A stretch of 12,177 nt of DNA from assembly GCA_002778535.1 (NCBI GenBank), contig PFBP01000023.1, positions 1 to 12,177 of the forward strand, written 5' to 3'. Both the position numbers and the translations under genes were made by a program. The stretch is from Candidatus Kuenenbacteria bacterium CG10_big_fil_rev_8_21_14_0_10_36_11. GTDB lineage: Bacteria; Patescibacteriota; Patescibacteriia; UBA2196. This document shows positions 1 to 7,799 of the stretch, in pieces (position 1 is the stretch's first letter; each line of letters begins with the position of its first letter). The notes below the pieces were generated by a model. That model searched no databases, had not been told where the DNA came from, and was given only the letters and a program-made list of their open reading frames with translations.

Positions 1-4
1 TTCT

Positions 5-358
5 TTATTCATGATCTTCAATATCTTTCTCAATATCATCTATTTTTTCATCATGCCTTTTATAAGAAGCATTATGAGCAGCCAATTCTAAACGCATTTC
101 TTTTAAAATTTTAATCTGTTTATCATTACTTGTTAAAACTTGGTCAAATTTCTCCTGAATTTTATTTTCTAATTTATCATTAATCTTATCAATTTTGGCA
201 TCTAATTTACCAAAAAATCTACTTAAATCTTGTTTAGTAGCCATTTCTTGTCTAACTTTACCAATTTCTGATTTTAAATCTTTCTTGGTGGCCATTTCTG
301 AACGAATGGCTTTGATGTCATCTTTAGTGGCTAAATTGTTAAAATCTATATTTTCCAT
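5..358 (-). CDS. Small coiled-coil protein with 'ATKxD' repeats
   Basis: A 117-residue, highly charged protein with no membrane segment or signal peptide. Residues 10-45 carry three copies of an A-T-K-x-D-(I/L) motif, starting at residues 10, 23 and 40. A Lys/Glu/Asp/Ile-rich stretch (about 50-115) follows, with a heptad-like hydrophobic pattern expected of a coiled coil. Proteins of this style are frequent in CPR genomes and some phage-related loci and usually have no assigned function, so none is given here. The gene begins 64 bases beyond the mutM stop, with promoter-like boxes between them, so it probably has its own transcript. The TAA stop is inside the window, so it is complete. Other possibilities are a structural or scaffolding coiled coil or a remnant of a longer filament-like protein. 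Confidence 0.75.
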   Translation of the reverse strand: MENIDFNNLATKDDIKAIRSEMATKKDLKSEIGKVRQEMATKQDLSRFFGKLDAKIDKINDKLENKIQEKFDQVLTSNDKQIKILKEMRLELAAHNASYKRHDEKIDDIEKDIEDHE

Positions 359-372
359 AATAATTGTTGATA

Positions 373-389
373 ATTATATTTGAAGTATA
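373..389 (-). promoter_or_regulatory. Putative promoter of the coiled-coil gene (two candidate -10 boxes)
   Basis: On the minus strand a TATACT preceded by TGT (extended -10; plus positions 384-389) and, nearer the gene, a TATAAT (373-378) lie 15-26 bases before the ATG. A good -35 is not visible for either. The 64-base gap to mutM supports a separate start of transcription. This rests on motif matching only. Confidence 0.4.
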
Positions 390-422
390 ACATGATCAAA
401 CAAAAACGCAAAATTAAATTTT

Positions 423-1250
423 TTAACCCTGGCATTTTGGACAATAAAAACTGGTGCGTGAACCCTGTTTAACAGAGTTTATATTACTCCCGCATTTTTT
501 ACACTCCTCCCCTGCTCTGCCATAAACTTTTAAATATTTTACCATCTCGCCTTCTTGGCCAAGAGCGTCCAGATAATTTTCCGCTGAAACGCCTTTTTTT
601 TGAATGGCAAATTTCAAAATTTTACGCAGACACTGATATAATTTTCTATATTCCAGCGTGCTAATTTTATCAGCTCTTCTTGTCGGCAATATACCGGCGC
701 AAAAACATGCTTCGCTGGCGTAAATATTGCCCACCCCAGCTAAAAAAATTTGTTCCATCAAAAGCGGCTTAATGGCAGTTTTTTTAGGCGCGAAAATATT
801 ATAAAATTTTTCAAAAGAAAAATTTTTAGCCAAAGGTTCTGGTCCAAATTCCTGTAAAATATTTTTCAATTCATTTGCTGAAACTAATTTTACCCAGCCA
901 AACTGGCGCAGATCATTAAAAAATAATCGGTCACCGGTTTTAAAATTAAAAACTATGTGTGAATATTTGTTTGGATAATTGCCAGACTGACGTGAAATTT
1001 TTTGATAAATAAGCTGGCCAGTCAATTTCAGATGAAACACCAAATGATAACCATCGTCCAGATCCATAATTAAAATTTTAGCCCGGCGAAAAACTTTTTT
1101 TATTTTAGCGCCAATCACTAATTTTAAAAATTTTTTCTTGTCTGATTTAACTTGTTTGGGCAATCTTAACTCAACCGAAGCAATAATTTTATTCTTCAGC
1201 AAACGGTCTAATTGTAATTTAATAGTTTCAACTTCTGGCAGTTCAGGCAT
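423..1250 (-). CDS. mutM: Formamidopyrimidine-DNA glycosylase (Fpg/MutM)
   Basis: Base-excision repair enzyme that removes oxidised purines such as 8-oxoguanine and cuts the strand by beta/delta elimination. The 275 residues match the family's usual length. The protein begins M-P-E-L-P-E-V-E-T: Pro2 is the Schiff-base nucleophile and Glu3 the acid. Lys58 corresponds to the conserved Lys57. The helix-two-turn-helix segment contains A-G-V-G-N-I-Y-A (171-178). A C-terminal zinc finger has Cys250, Cys253, Cys270 and Cys273, with the phosphate-contacting Arg265 in its hairpin. Of the lesion-intercalating residues, Arg115 and Phe117 are kept in L-R-Q-F-G, while the usual Met of the H-L-x-M motif is Leu76. 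The start is fixed because Pro2 must follow the initiator. It starts 5 bases after the upstream gpmI stop, so it is probably co-transcribed as the last gene of the division/glycolysis run. No Shine-Dalgarno motif is seen. Confidence 0.96.
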   Translation of the reverse strand: MPELPEVETIKLQLDRLLKNKIIASVELRLPKQVKSDKKKFLKLVIGAKIKKVFRRAKILIMDLDDGYHLVFHLKLTGQLIYQKISRQSGNYPNKYSHIVFNFKTGDRLFFNDLRQFGWVKLVSANELKNILQEFGPEPLAKNFSFEKFYNIFAPKKTAIKPLLMEQIFLAGVGNIYASEACFCAGILPTRRADKISTLEYRKLYQCLRKILKFAIQKKGVSAENYLDALGQEGEMVKYLKVYGRAGEECKKCGSNINSVKQGSRTSFYCPKCQG

Positions 1251-1255
1251 AAAAA

Positions 1256-2857
1256 TTATATTAAACTTCTTCCCGTCATTTCCTCTGGCTTTGGCAAATT
1301 CAAAATTTTTAAAACCGTGGGCGCTACATCAGCTAAAAAGCCAGACGGAGTTAATAAATTAAAATCAATTAATCCGGCCGGACTTTCTTTAATTTCATAA
1401 TCTTTGCCTATGATCAAAAAAGGCACCGGGGTTGACGAATGCTCCTTGTCAATTTCGCCTGTTTGCAGATTAATAATTTTTTCCGCATTGCCATGATCAG
1501 CTGTAATCACACAAACGCCATCCAAAGCCAAAGATTGCGCCACAATTTCACTTAAACATTCGTCAACAGCTTCAATCGCTTTAATGGTCGCTTTCATGTC
1601 TCCGGTATGGGCCACCATATCAGGATTGGCAAAATTTATCACATAAAAATCATATTTGTTATTATTTATTTCCTGTAAAACTTTTTCTTTTATTTCAAAA
1701 GCTGACATTTCTGGCTGAAGCGCGTAATTTTCAATTCTAGGCGACGGTATTAATGAATGGTCTTCGCCAGGAAAAGCTTGCTCTTGGCCGCCATTGATAA
1801 AATAAGTGACATGGGCGTATTTTTCCGTTTCCGCAATATGCAGTTGTTTCAGACTGGCAGAACTAATTACTTTGGCCAAAGGAGTTTTAATAATGCTTGA
1901 AGGATAAGCCACTTCCACTGGCAAATTTTTTTCATATTCTGTCATTGTCACAACTGTTAATCCATTTAAAAAAACTCTTGGGAATTTATCAAAATCAGGC
2001 TGGACAAAAGATCTGACTAATTCACGCATGCGATCTGCCCGAAAATTGAAAAAAAACACGCCATCTTCAGCTCCTACTTTCGTGATTGGCTGATTTTTAT
2101 CATTAAGAATTACAGTTGGCTTAAATTCTTCATCATAAATTTTTTGTTCATAAGATTTTTTAATGGCTTCAAGCGCGTACTCATCTGTCTGTTCTGATTC
2201 ACTCAGAACAATCGCCTTATATGCTTCAACAATTCTCTCCCAATGATTATCTCTGTCCATAGCCCAAAAACGGCCTGACAAAGTGGCTACTTCACCAATG
2301 CCAAGTTCTTTTGTTTTTTGAATTACTTTTTCAATTAAACCTAAACCAGAATCATAAGGCATATCCCGGCCGTCAAGAATCGCGTGAATAAAAACGCGCG
2401 CTATTTTTTGTTCTTTGGCCAATTCCAAAAGAGCAAATAAGTGATCCATTGAACTATGAACGCCACCTTCAGAAAACAGGCCAATCAAATGAAGACTGGA
2501 ATTATTTTTTTTAATTTTTTCTAAAGCTTTGACAAAAATCGGGTTAGTAAAAAATTCTTTATCAGTGATGGCTTTATTGATCAAAGGCAAATCCTGATAA
2601 ACAATTCTTCCAGCACCGATGTTTAGATGGCCCACTTCTGAATTGCCCATTTCTCCATAAGGCAGGCCGACTGCCTGGCCTGACGCCTGAAGCGTGGCGC
2701 AAAAATAATTTTCACAATAAAAATCAAAATTAGGCTTTTTAGCCTGTGTAATCGCGTTAGCCAAAGAAGCTGGCGCCACGCCCCAGCCGTCAAGAATAAT
2801 AAGGACTACTGGCTTGGGACGAACCGCTTGAACAATTGAATTTTCCTGATTTAACAT
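1256..2857 (-). CDS. gpmI: 2,3-bisphosphoglycerate-independent phosphoglycerate mutase, copy A (canonical)
   Basis: Interconverts 3- and 2-phosphoglycerate in lower glycolysis using two metal ions (usually Mn2+) and a phosphoserine intermediate. It is cytosolic, of the alkaline-phosphatase superfamily. At 533 residues it is slightly longer than the usual 510-515 because of about 12 extra N-terminal residues. All catalytic positions can be placed by family pattern: Asp23 in I-L-D-G-W-G, nucleophile Ser73 in G-N-S-E-V-G-H, His134 in the canonical G-G-V-H-S loop, Arg164-Asp165, Arg196/Arg202, Arg273/Arg276, Lys346 in A-E-T-E-K-Y, Asp413 and His417, Asp454-His455, and His473. It sits directly downstream of a second GpmI paralogue, with a 102-base repeat-bearing spacer, and upstream of mutM with 5 bases between. 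This copy is the better candidate for the housekeeping enzyme. Confidence 0.96.
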   Translation of the reverse strand: MLNQENSIVQAVRPKPVVLIILDGWGVAPASLANAITQAKKPNFDFYCENYFCATLQASGQAVGLPYGEMGNSEVGHLNIGAGRIVYQDLPLINKAITDKEFFTNPIFVKALEKIKKNNSSLHLIGLFSEGGVHSSMDHLFALLELAKEQKIARVFIHAILDGRDMPYDSGLGLIEKVIQKTKELGIGEVATLSGRFWAMDRDNHWERIVEAYKAIVLSESEQTDEYALEAIKKSYEQKIYDEEFKPTVILNDKNQPITKVGAEDGVFFFNFRADRMRELVRSFVQPDFDKFPRVFLNGLTVVTMTEYEKNLPVEVAYPSSIIKTPLAKVISSASLKQLHIAETEKYAHVTYFINGGQEQAFPGEDHSLIPSPRIENYALQPEMSAFEIKEKVLQEINNNKYDFYVINFANPDMVAHTGDMKATIKAIEAVDECLSEIVAQSLALDGVCVITADHGNAEKIINLQTGEIDKEHSSTPVPFLIIGKDYEIKESPAGLIDFNLLTPSGFLADVAPTVLKILNLPKPEEMTGRSLI

Positions 2858-2864
2858 AAATTTT

Positions 2865-2958
2865 AATTTCTAATTACTAATTTCTAGATTCTAAATATAA
2901 AAGCTCTGTTTTATTTTTTAAATTTGATATTTGGTTTAAAAATTAGAAATTAGAAATT
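2865..2958. repeat. Inverted pair of 7-bp-period repeats in the gpmI-gpmI spacer
   Basis: Left arm: consecutive heptamers AATTTCT, AATTACT, AATTTCT, AGATTCT (2865-2892). Right arm: AGAAATT twice (2945-2958), the reverse complement of the left unit. About 50 bases separate the arms. The arms could pair as a long AT hairpin in the transcript between the two gpmI genes. No RNA family is recognised. Similar period-7 arrays occur in two other spacers of this window. Confidence 0.7.
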
Positions 2959-2959
2959 C

Positions 2960-4591
2960 TTATATTATTAAACTCTCTCCGCTCATTTCTCTTGGCTTTT
3001 TAAAATCCAAAAGTTCTAAAATTGTCGGCGCCACATCAGACAAAGCGCCTTTATTTTTAAGCAGATATTTCTTTTTTTTATTTAAGCGGCAATCAGCCAA
3101 AATAAAAGGCACGGGAAAAGATGAATGCTGTGTATCTGTTTCACCTGTTTTCATATCAATCATTTCTTCCGCATTGCCATGATCAGCGACAATTACTAAG
3201 AGGCCACGCTTTACTTTTAGCGCGGCAAAAATCTGGCCCAAACATTTATCAACTGCTTCAATTGCCTTGATGCCAGCAGCTAAATTGCCAGTATGGCCGA
3301 CCATGTCCGGATTGGCAAAATTAACTGTGATAAATTCATATTTATTTTTCTGCAAACCATTAACCAATATCTCGCAAATTTGAAAAGCAGACATTTCCGG
3401 CTGCAAGTCATAACTGGCCACATCAGGCGAAGGAATCATTAGACGGTCCTCGCCGTTAACAGCTTCTGCATAGCCACCATTAAAAAAATATGTCACATGA
3501 GCAAATTTTTCTGTTTCTGCCAGATAAAGCTGTTTTAAATCTTTTAAGACAAAAGGCAGAGTTTTTTTAACGCTCACTGATGGAAAAGCAGTAAGAACAT
3601 TTTCCAGCTCAGGACCGCATTCAGTCATTGAAACAAAAACCAAATCTTTCAGCACTTTTTCCCGTTTAAACGAGGAAGAATTTTTTTTGTTAAAATCAGT
3701 TTGATTAAAAGCTTTGATCAATTGGCGGGAACGGTCTGATCTTAAATTAAAAAACACAACTGAATCTTTTTCTTTGATTAAACCAATTGGCTTGCCTGAA
3801 ATATGAGCTCCTTTTTTGCCATGAATGCCTTGAGAAACAATTAAAGTTGGTTCAATAAATTCATCAGTTTCACCGCGATCATAAGCAAATTTAATGGCTT
3901 CCTCTGCTGAATGGGCATAATATTTAACCCGGCCAATTGTAAGCGTATCATAGGCCGCTTTTGTCCGAGACCAATTTTTTGTTCTGTCCATCGCGTAATA
4001 ACGACCCATAACACTGGCAATTTTTTCATTAGGTTTTAATTCTTTTTTAAGTTTGGCTAAAAAAATTAAAGCGCCGTATCTAAAAGAATCCCGGCCGTCA
4101 GTAAATAAATGCAAATAAACATTTTTAATTTTATGTTCGCGATAAATTTTCAAAAGAGCCAGCAAATGATTCGGGTCAGCGTGAGCAGATTGCCAGCCGG
4201 TTAAAAGACCCAGCAGATGAATATCAGAATTATGGTGCTTAGCATGTTCAACTGTTCTTAAAAAAGCAGGGTTTTTAAAAAATAAACCTGATTTAATGGT
4301 TTGGGTAATAATCACGCTGTCTTGCGCCACTACGCGGCCGGCGCCCAAATTTAAATGGCCTGCTTCTGAATTGCCGTCTTGTTTGGCTGGCAAACCAACA
4401 TAATGGCCAGAGGCCTGCAATTCTGTGTGCGGAAAATTCTGCCATAAAAAATCATAATTGGGTTTATGAGCTAATTCAATTGCGTTGCCAGCGTATGATT
4501 TATTAATGCCCCAGCCATCAAGAATTGCCAAAACCATGAGCGGAAATGTTTTATTATTTTTAATTTCCATAATACATAATACTTTGTCCAT
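2960..4591 (-). CDS. gpmI: 2,3-bisphosphoglycerate-independent phosphoglycerate mutase, copy B (divergent paralogue)
   Basis: A second full-length iPGM (543 residues), clearly homologous to its neighbour but well diverged. The catalytic set is retained: Asp25, Ser75 in D-G-N-S-E-A-G-H, His137, Arg167-Asp168, Arg197/Arg203, Arg284/Arg287, Lys362, Asp429/His433, Asp470-His471 and His489. It therefore should be active as a phosphotransferase. The loop before His137 differs: the family's (S/T)-x-G-G-V-H-S is replaced by T-G-W-Q-S-A-H-A with a one-residue insertion. There is also a Ser/Lys-rich insertion near 301-312 and a Lys-rich patch near 504-509. It begins 13 bases after the ftsI stop. Met8 is an alternative start, since the conserved region begins only near residue 17 and neither start has a ribosome site. 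Metal-dependent mutase is likely; altered substrate preference or a regulatory role is possible. Confidence 0.92.
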   Translation of the reverse strand: MDKVLCIMEIKNNKTFPLMVLAILDGWGINKSYAGNAIELAHKPNYDFLWQNFPHTELQASGHYVGLPAKQDGNSEAGHLNLGAGRVVAQDSVIITQTIKSGLFFKNPAFLRTVEHAKHHNSDIHLLGLLTGWQSAHADPNHLLALLKIYREHKIKNVYLHLFTDGRDSFRYGALIFLAKLKKELKPNEKIASVMGRYYAMDRTKNWSRTKAAYDTLTIGRVKYYAHSAEEAIKFAYDRGETDEFIEPTLIVSQGIHGKKGAHISGKPIGLIKEKDSVVFFNLRSDRSRQLIKAFNQTDFNKKNSSSFKREKVLKDLVFVSMTECGPELENVLTAFPSVSVKKTLPFVLKDLKQLYLAETEKFAHVTYFFNGGYAEAVNGEDRLMIPSPDVASYDLQPEMSAFQICEILVNGLQKNKYEFITVNFANPDMVGHTGNLAAGIKAIEAVDKCLGQIFAALKVKRGLLVIVADHGNAEEMIDMKTGETDTQHSSFPVPFILADCRLNKKKKYLLKNKGALSDVAPTILELLDFKKPREMSGESLII

Positions 4592-4604
4592 TATTATACA
4601 TCTT

Positions 4605-6359
4605 CTAATATTCCGGCTTTACCTGATAATAGTTTAGCAAGAATTTAGCTATTTCAGCAAATGCCGGCACAACTGAACCTTCGGCAAAAGTAGAATTCCT
4701 GGGTTTAGTTATTTTAACCAAAACTACGAACTTTGGCTTGTCAGCTGGCGCAAAACCAATAAATGTATGGATTGTGTCAGTGCTATAGCCGCCTTTTTTA
4801 TCAGCGATATCAGCGGTGCCTGTTTTACCAGCCACATAAAAACCAGATACTTGCGCGCCCTTTGCGTGGCCGTTTTTAACCACTGACACAAGCATGGCTT
4901 TTAGGATATTGGCAGCTGAAGAAGAAATTACCCGACGAACTTCTTGGGGCTGAATTTTTTCTATCCGGCCATTTTCAAAAATTTTTTCCGCAATAATCTG
5001 CGGCTGCATCAAAATGCCGTTATTGGCAATAGCCGCATAGGACATAACCATCTGCATCGGAGTCGCCATAATGCCCTGGCCATAAGAAGCAGTGGCAGTA
5101 TAAATATCTTTCTTCAGATTTAGTGTTTGTAAATTTCCAATAGCTTCATGTGGCAATTGAATTTGGGTTTTCACGCCAAAACCAAATTTTTCCACATATT
5201 TTTTAAAAGTATCGCGGCCTGTTTTTAAAGCAGCAAAAATCGCGCCAGTGTTAATAGAATTTTCTAAAACAGAAGTCATATCAACTTCGCCATAAATTTT
5301 ATTTTTAGCATTGCGAATAATGTAGGGGCCAAATTTGACAAAACCCAAATCAACATATTTAGTGTCTGGCATAACAGCCCCTGAATCCAAAGCCGCGGCC
5401 AGAGTAATGGCTTTAAAAACAGAGCCGGGCTCATATGCTTCGCTAATGGCGCGGTTAGTATAGATATTAGCGCTTTCTACCTGGCTATAATTATTCAAAT
5501 CAAAACTTGGCGCATTGCATAAAGCCATAATTTGGCCTGTATCAGGCGCGACCACAATCGCGGTGCCATCATCAGCCGCCATTTTTTCAACCCATTTTTT
5601 TAAAACATTGCAAACCTGAAATTGAATGGCTTGATCCACTGTCAGCACCAAACTATTGCCATCTACGACTGGATCTTTTATCATCATTTCTAATCCAATT
5701 AACCTGCCTTTGGGGTCTTTCTCTCTCATAATAACTCCACCCATGCCAGCCAAATAAGTTTCAAAATATTCTTCCAAACCATACTGGCCAACCCGCATAT
5801 CACCACTAAAACCCAAAAAACCAAGCACATGGGCGAACAGATCATTTTGGGGATAAATTCTTTTAGTTTCTTCTTCAAAACCAAGGCCAGTTAATTTCAG
5901 CTGGCTTATTTTTTCTTTTTGTTCCAAAGTTAAAAAATGTTTTAATGGTTCATACGAATCGTTTTTAGCCAATCTTTTAGTAATTTGCTCCCGCTCTTCT
6001 TTTTCCAAAGGAACCGTTTTCTCTATCGCATCAAGAGTCGCAGTAGCGTCTTTGATTAACACAGGCTGGCTATAAAGCAAATAATATTTTTGATTCAGAG
6101 CAATTGGATTTAATTTTTTAGCCGCGTCATTAGCCGTTGAATCAAAAGTATATATTTCGCCTCTCATAGGCGTTACCTGTTCAATTTTATTATGCCTTTT
6201 TTCAGCCAGAGAAACATAATAATTATGGCGCCAAACCTGAAGATAAAAAAGCCGTGCGATAACAATAACAACCAAAACAAAAAATAACACTTTTAAGAGT
6301 GTTATTCTGTTAAATCCATGGCCATGATTTCTTTTGTTGACAGTTAAGTGAACAGACAT
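4605..6359 (-). CDS. ftsI: Peptidoglycan D,D-transpeptidase FtsI / class B penicillin-binding protein
   Basis: Septal peptidoglycan cross-linking enzyme, 584 residues, anchored in the inner membrane with its catalytic domain outside. A basic cytoplasmic tail (1-18) precedes one membrane helix (about 20-40). The pedestal/dimerisation domain (about 60-225) contains the conserved R-G-E-I-Y block (66-70) and G-x-x-G-L-E (191-196). The transpeptidase domain has all three penicillin-binding motifs: S313-V-F-K316 (nucleophile Ser313), S368-I-N370 and K512-T-G514, plus the Y-G-Q-G-I motif near 426. There are no C-terminal PASTA domains. Its place after mraZ, rsmH and an ftsL-like gene identifies it as the division PBP (FtsI/PBP3, also annotated pbpB) rather than the elongation PBP2. 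It ends with TAG 13 bases before a gpmI gene, so it is likely one transcript. The start follows a repeat-bearing 65-base spacer and lacks a Shine-Dalgarno motif. Confidence 0.95.
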   Translation of the reverse strand: MSVHLTVNKRNHGHGFNRITLLKVLFFVLVVIVIARLFYLQVWRHNYYVSLAEKRHNKIEQVTPMRGEIYTFDSTANDAAKKLNPIALNQKYYLLYSQPVLIKDATATLDAIEKTVPLEKEEREQITKRLAKNDSYEPLKHFLTLEQKEKISQLKLTGLGFEEETKRIYPQNDLFAHVLGFLGFSGDMRVGQYGLEEYFETYLAGMGGVIMREKDPKGRLIGLEMMIKDPVVDGNSLVLTVDQAIQFQVCNVLKKWVEKMAADDGTAIVVAPDTGQIMALCNAPSFDLNNYSQVESANIYTNRAISEAYEPGSVFKAITLAAALDSGAVMPDTKYVDLGFVKFGPYIIRNAKNKIYGEVDMTSVLENSINTGAIFAALKTGRDTFKKYVEKFGFGVKTQIQLPHEAIGNLQTLNLKKDIYTATASYGQGIMATPMQMVMSYAAIANNGILMQPQIIAEKIFENGRIEKIQPQEVRRVISSSAANILKAMLVSVVKNGHAKGAQVSGFYVAGKTGTADIADKKGGYSTDTIHTFIGFAPADKPKFVVLVKITKPRNSTFAEGSVVPAFAEIAKFLLNYYQVKPEY

Positions 6360-6366
6360 AACTTTT

Positions 6367-6394
6367 AAAATTCAAAAGTCAAAATTCAAAAATA
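6367..6394. repeat. 7-bp-period direct repeat in the ftsL-ftsI spacer
   Basis: Four consecutive heptamers AAAATTC, AAAAGTC, AAAATTC, AAAAATA occupy 28 of the 65 bases between the ftsL-like gene and ftsI. The unit differs in sequence from the arrays in the other spacers but has the same 7-bp period. No inverted partner is evident here. Confidence 0.65.
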
Positions 6395-6424
6395 AATTTA
6401 AACATTTTAACATTATTTTGGTTT

Positions 6425-6805
6425 TTATTTAACAGCCACATCAATGTCTTTTATGGACAGATAATCAATTTGAGTGGCTGCTGTTAAACCATTGGCTAAT
6501 GCTTTTGTTTGAAGGACAGCTAAATTTGTTAAATTATTGATTTGCTCTTTCAAGATTTGATTAGTCGGTTTTAAATCTTTGATTTTAACTTCTTGATCAG
6601 AAATCTTAAAGCCGTCAGTCACGGCAGAAGTCACGCGCACCAGATAAAAACCAGCCAATAATATGATAACCAAAATCAGACTTAAAGAAACATAATAATT
6701 CCAGCGCTGGTTTGGTTTAGCTGTTTTCTGTTTCATGCTATTAAAATTAGTTTTAACAGAATAACTTTTTTTATTGGCTTTGCATAAAGAAAAAAACCTT
6801 GACAT
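6425..6805 (-). CDS. ftsL: FtsL/DivIC-like bitopic division protein
   Basis: A 126-residue single-pass membrane protein in the exact place of ftsL, between rsmH and ftsI. It has a basic cytoplasmic N-terminus (1-34), a hydrophobic helix (about 38-57), then an outside segment (about 65-97) of charged and Leu/Ile residues spaced like a short coiled coil, and a 28-residue tail. This is the architecture of FtsL, which pairs with FtsB/DivIC and activates FtsWI. Sequence conservation of FtsL is too low for certain recognition from sequence alone, so the name rests on position and topology. The coiled coil is shorter than usual and interrupted by a Pro near 80. Met24 (start at 6736) is an alternative start, closer to the usual short FtsL N-terminus. 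The longer form has only a weak AAGAGAT upstream. Confidence 0.7.
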   Translation of the reverse strand: MSRFFSLCKANKKSYSVKTNFNSMKQKTAKPNQRWNYYVSLSLILVIILLAGFYLVRVTSAVTDGFKISDQEVKIKDLKPTNQILKEQINNLTNLAVLQTKALANGLTAATQIDYLSIKDIDVAVK

Positions 6806-6838
6806 TATAATCTCTTTGGTGCGCTTTCCTAAAAGAGA

Positions 6839-6900
6839 AGTCAGAAATCAGACTTTAGTTAAAAGGATAATTTCTGATTTTTGATTTCTATTTTAGATTT
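6839..6900. repeat. Inverted pair of 7-bp-period repeats in the rsmH-ftsL spacer
   Basis: Left arm AGTCAGA + AATCAGA (6839-6852) pairs with TCTGATT + TTTGATT (6873-6886): 12 of 14 positions are complementary and the other two are G-T pairs. The period-7 pattern continues to the right (TCTATTT, TAGATTT), running over the rsmH stop codon at 6893-6895. The loop is 20 bases. It is not a classical terminator because it has no GC-rich stem and the operon continues past it. Confidence 0.65.
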
Positions 6901-7777
6901 TCTCAATCACTCTAAGTTTAGCGCTCCTGCTTCTTGGGTTTTCATGAACTTCAGAATTTATGGGCACTACTGGTTTTTTGGTTAAAATTTTTATTTCAGG
7001 ATTTTTTGCCCGGCTTAAATCACGAAAAAAATTCTTGACAATCCTGTCTTCCAGAGCGTGAAAGCTAATGATTGCTAAGCGGCCACCAGGCGCCAAAATA
7101 TCAATTGCTTGCGGCAAAACAATGGTCAAATTCTTAAATTCCTCGTTCACTGCAATGCGCAAAGCCTGGAATACTTTAGTGGCTGGATGAATTTTTTCTT
7201 TAAAATTATGATGGTGCACCAAATTGATTGCTCTTACCAAATCAAAAGTTGTCTGAAATTTTTGTTTTTTTCTTAATTCAATTATTTTTTCCGCTAACTT
7301 TCCGGCGTGTTTGTATTCGCCAAACTTTTTAAAAATATCTATTAAATTTCCTAGAGAATAATGATTAATAATCTCCGCCGCGGTCAATTCCTGATTCACA
7401 CTAAAACGCATATCCAAAGGTTCATTCTTCAAAAAGCTAAAGCCTCGGCCTGATTGTTCTAATTCATCTGATGATAAGCCCAAATCAAGTAAAATTCCTT
7501 TAACATGATATGGAAAATTTTTTTTAACTATTTTGTCTAAATTCCTAAAATTATCATTGATAAAAATTAAATTTTTATTGTCTTTGTTTTTCACAAATAC
7601 AGAAACATCAGCATTAGCGTCAATGGCTAAAAGTTTGCCAGACAGCTTAATTTTTTTTAAAATTTCAAGCCCATGTCCCCCAGCGCCAAAAGTAGCGTCA
7701 ATAAAATTCTGGCCAGGGCAAGGATTAAGATATTCTAATACTTCATTTAATAAGACAGGGGTGTGCAATGTCGGCAT
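6893..7777 (-). CDS. rsmH: 16S rRNA m4C1402 N4-methyltransferase RsmH (MraW)
   Basis: SAM-dependent methyltransferase that modifies N4 of C1402 (E. coli numbering) in 16S rRNA. From the chosen start it has 294 residues, near the family's 300-315. Landmarks: M-P-T-L-H-T-P-V-L-L-N-E-V at the N-terminus; SAM loop F-I-D-A-T-F-G-A-G-G-H (25-35); L-D-L-G-L-S-S (97-103); R-G-F-S-F (111-115) and P-L-D-M-R-F (120-125); the catalytic-region I-S-F-H-A-L-E-D-R-I-V-K (237-248); and the C-terminal N-P-R-S-R-S-A-K-L-R (280-289). An open frame extends 13 codons further upstream to 7816, but that stretch runs into an 82-bp repeat element and encodes nothing conserved, so the ATG at 7777 is preferred. It is second in the mraZ operon, separated from mraZ by 126 bases that hold the repeat. 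Confidence 0.95.
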   Translation of the reverse strand: MPTLHTPVLLNEVLEYLNPCPGQNFIDATFGAGGHGLEILKKIKLSGKLLAIDANADVSVFVKNKDNKNLIFINDNFRNLDKIVKKNFPYHVKGILLDLGLSSDELEQSGRGFSFLKNEPLDMRFSVNQELTAAEIINHYSLGNLIDIFKKFGEYKHAGKLAEKIIELRKKQKFQTTFDLVRAINLVHHHNFKEKIHPATKVFQALRIAVNEEFKNLTIVLPQAIDILAPGGRLAIISFHALEDRIVKNFFRDLSRAKNPEIKILTKKPVVPINSEVHENPRSRSAKLRVIEKI

Positions 7778-7799
7778 ATAGTAAAACACGAGTAATATT

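Noticed and set aside
195..383. Plus-strand open frame of 62 codons.
   Set aside because: Antisense to the coiled-coil gene, with composition explained by the complement of its Lys/Glu-rich codons and no family pattern.
2865..2958. Terminator between the two gpmI genes.
   Set aside because: The arms are purely AT-rich with a loop of about 50 bases and no compact stem followed by a T-run, so period-7 repeats describe it better.
7533..7781. Plus-strand open frame of 82 codons opposite rsmH.
   Set aside because: Fully antisense to the conserved SAM-binding region of rsmH; no recognisable motif or promoter.
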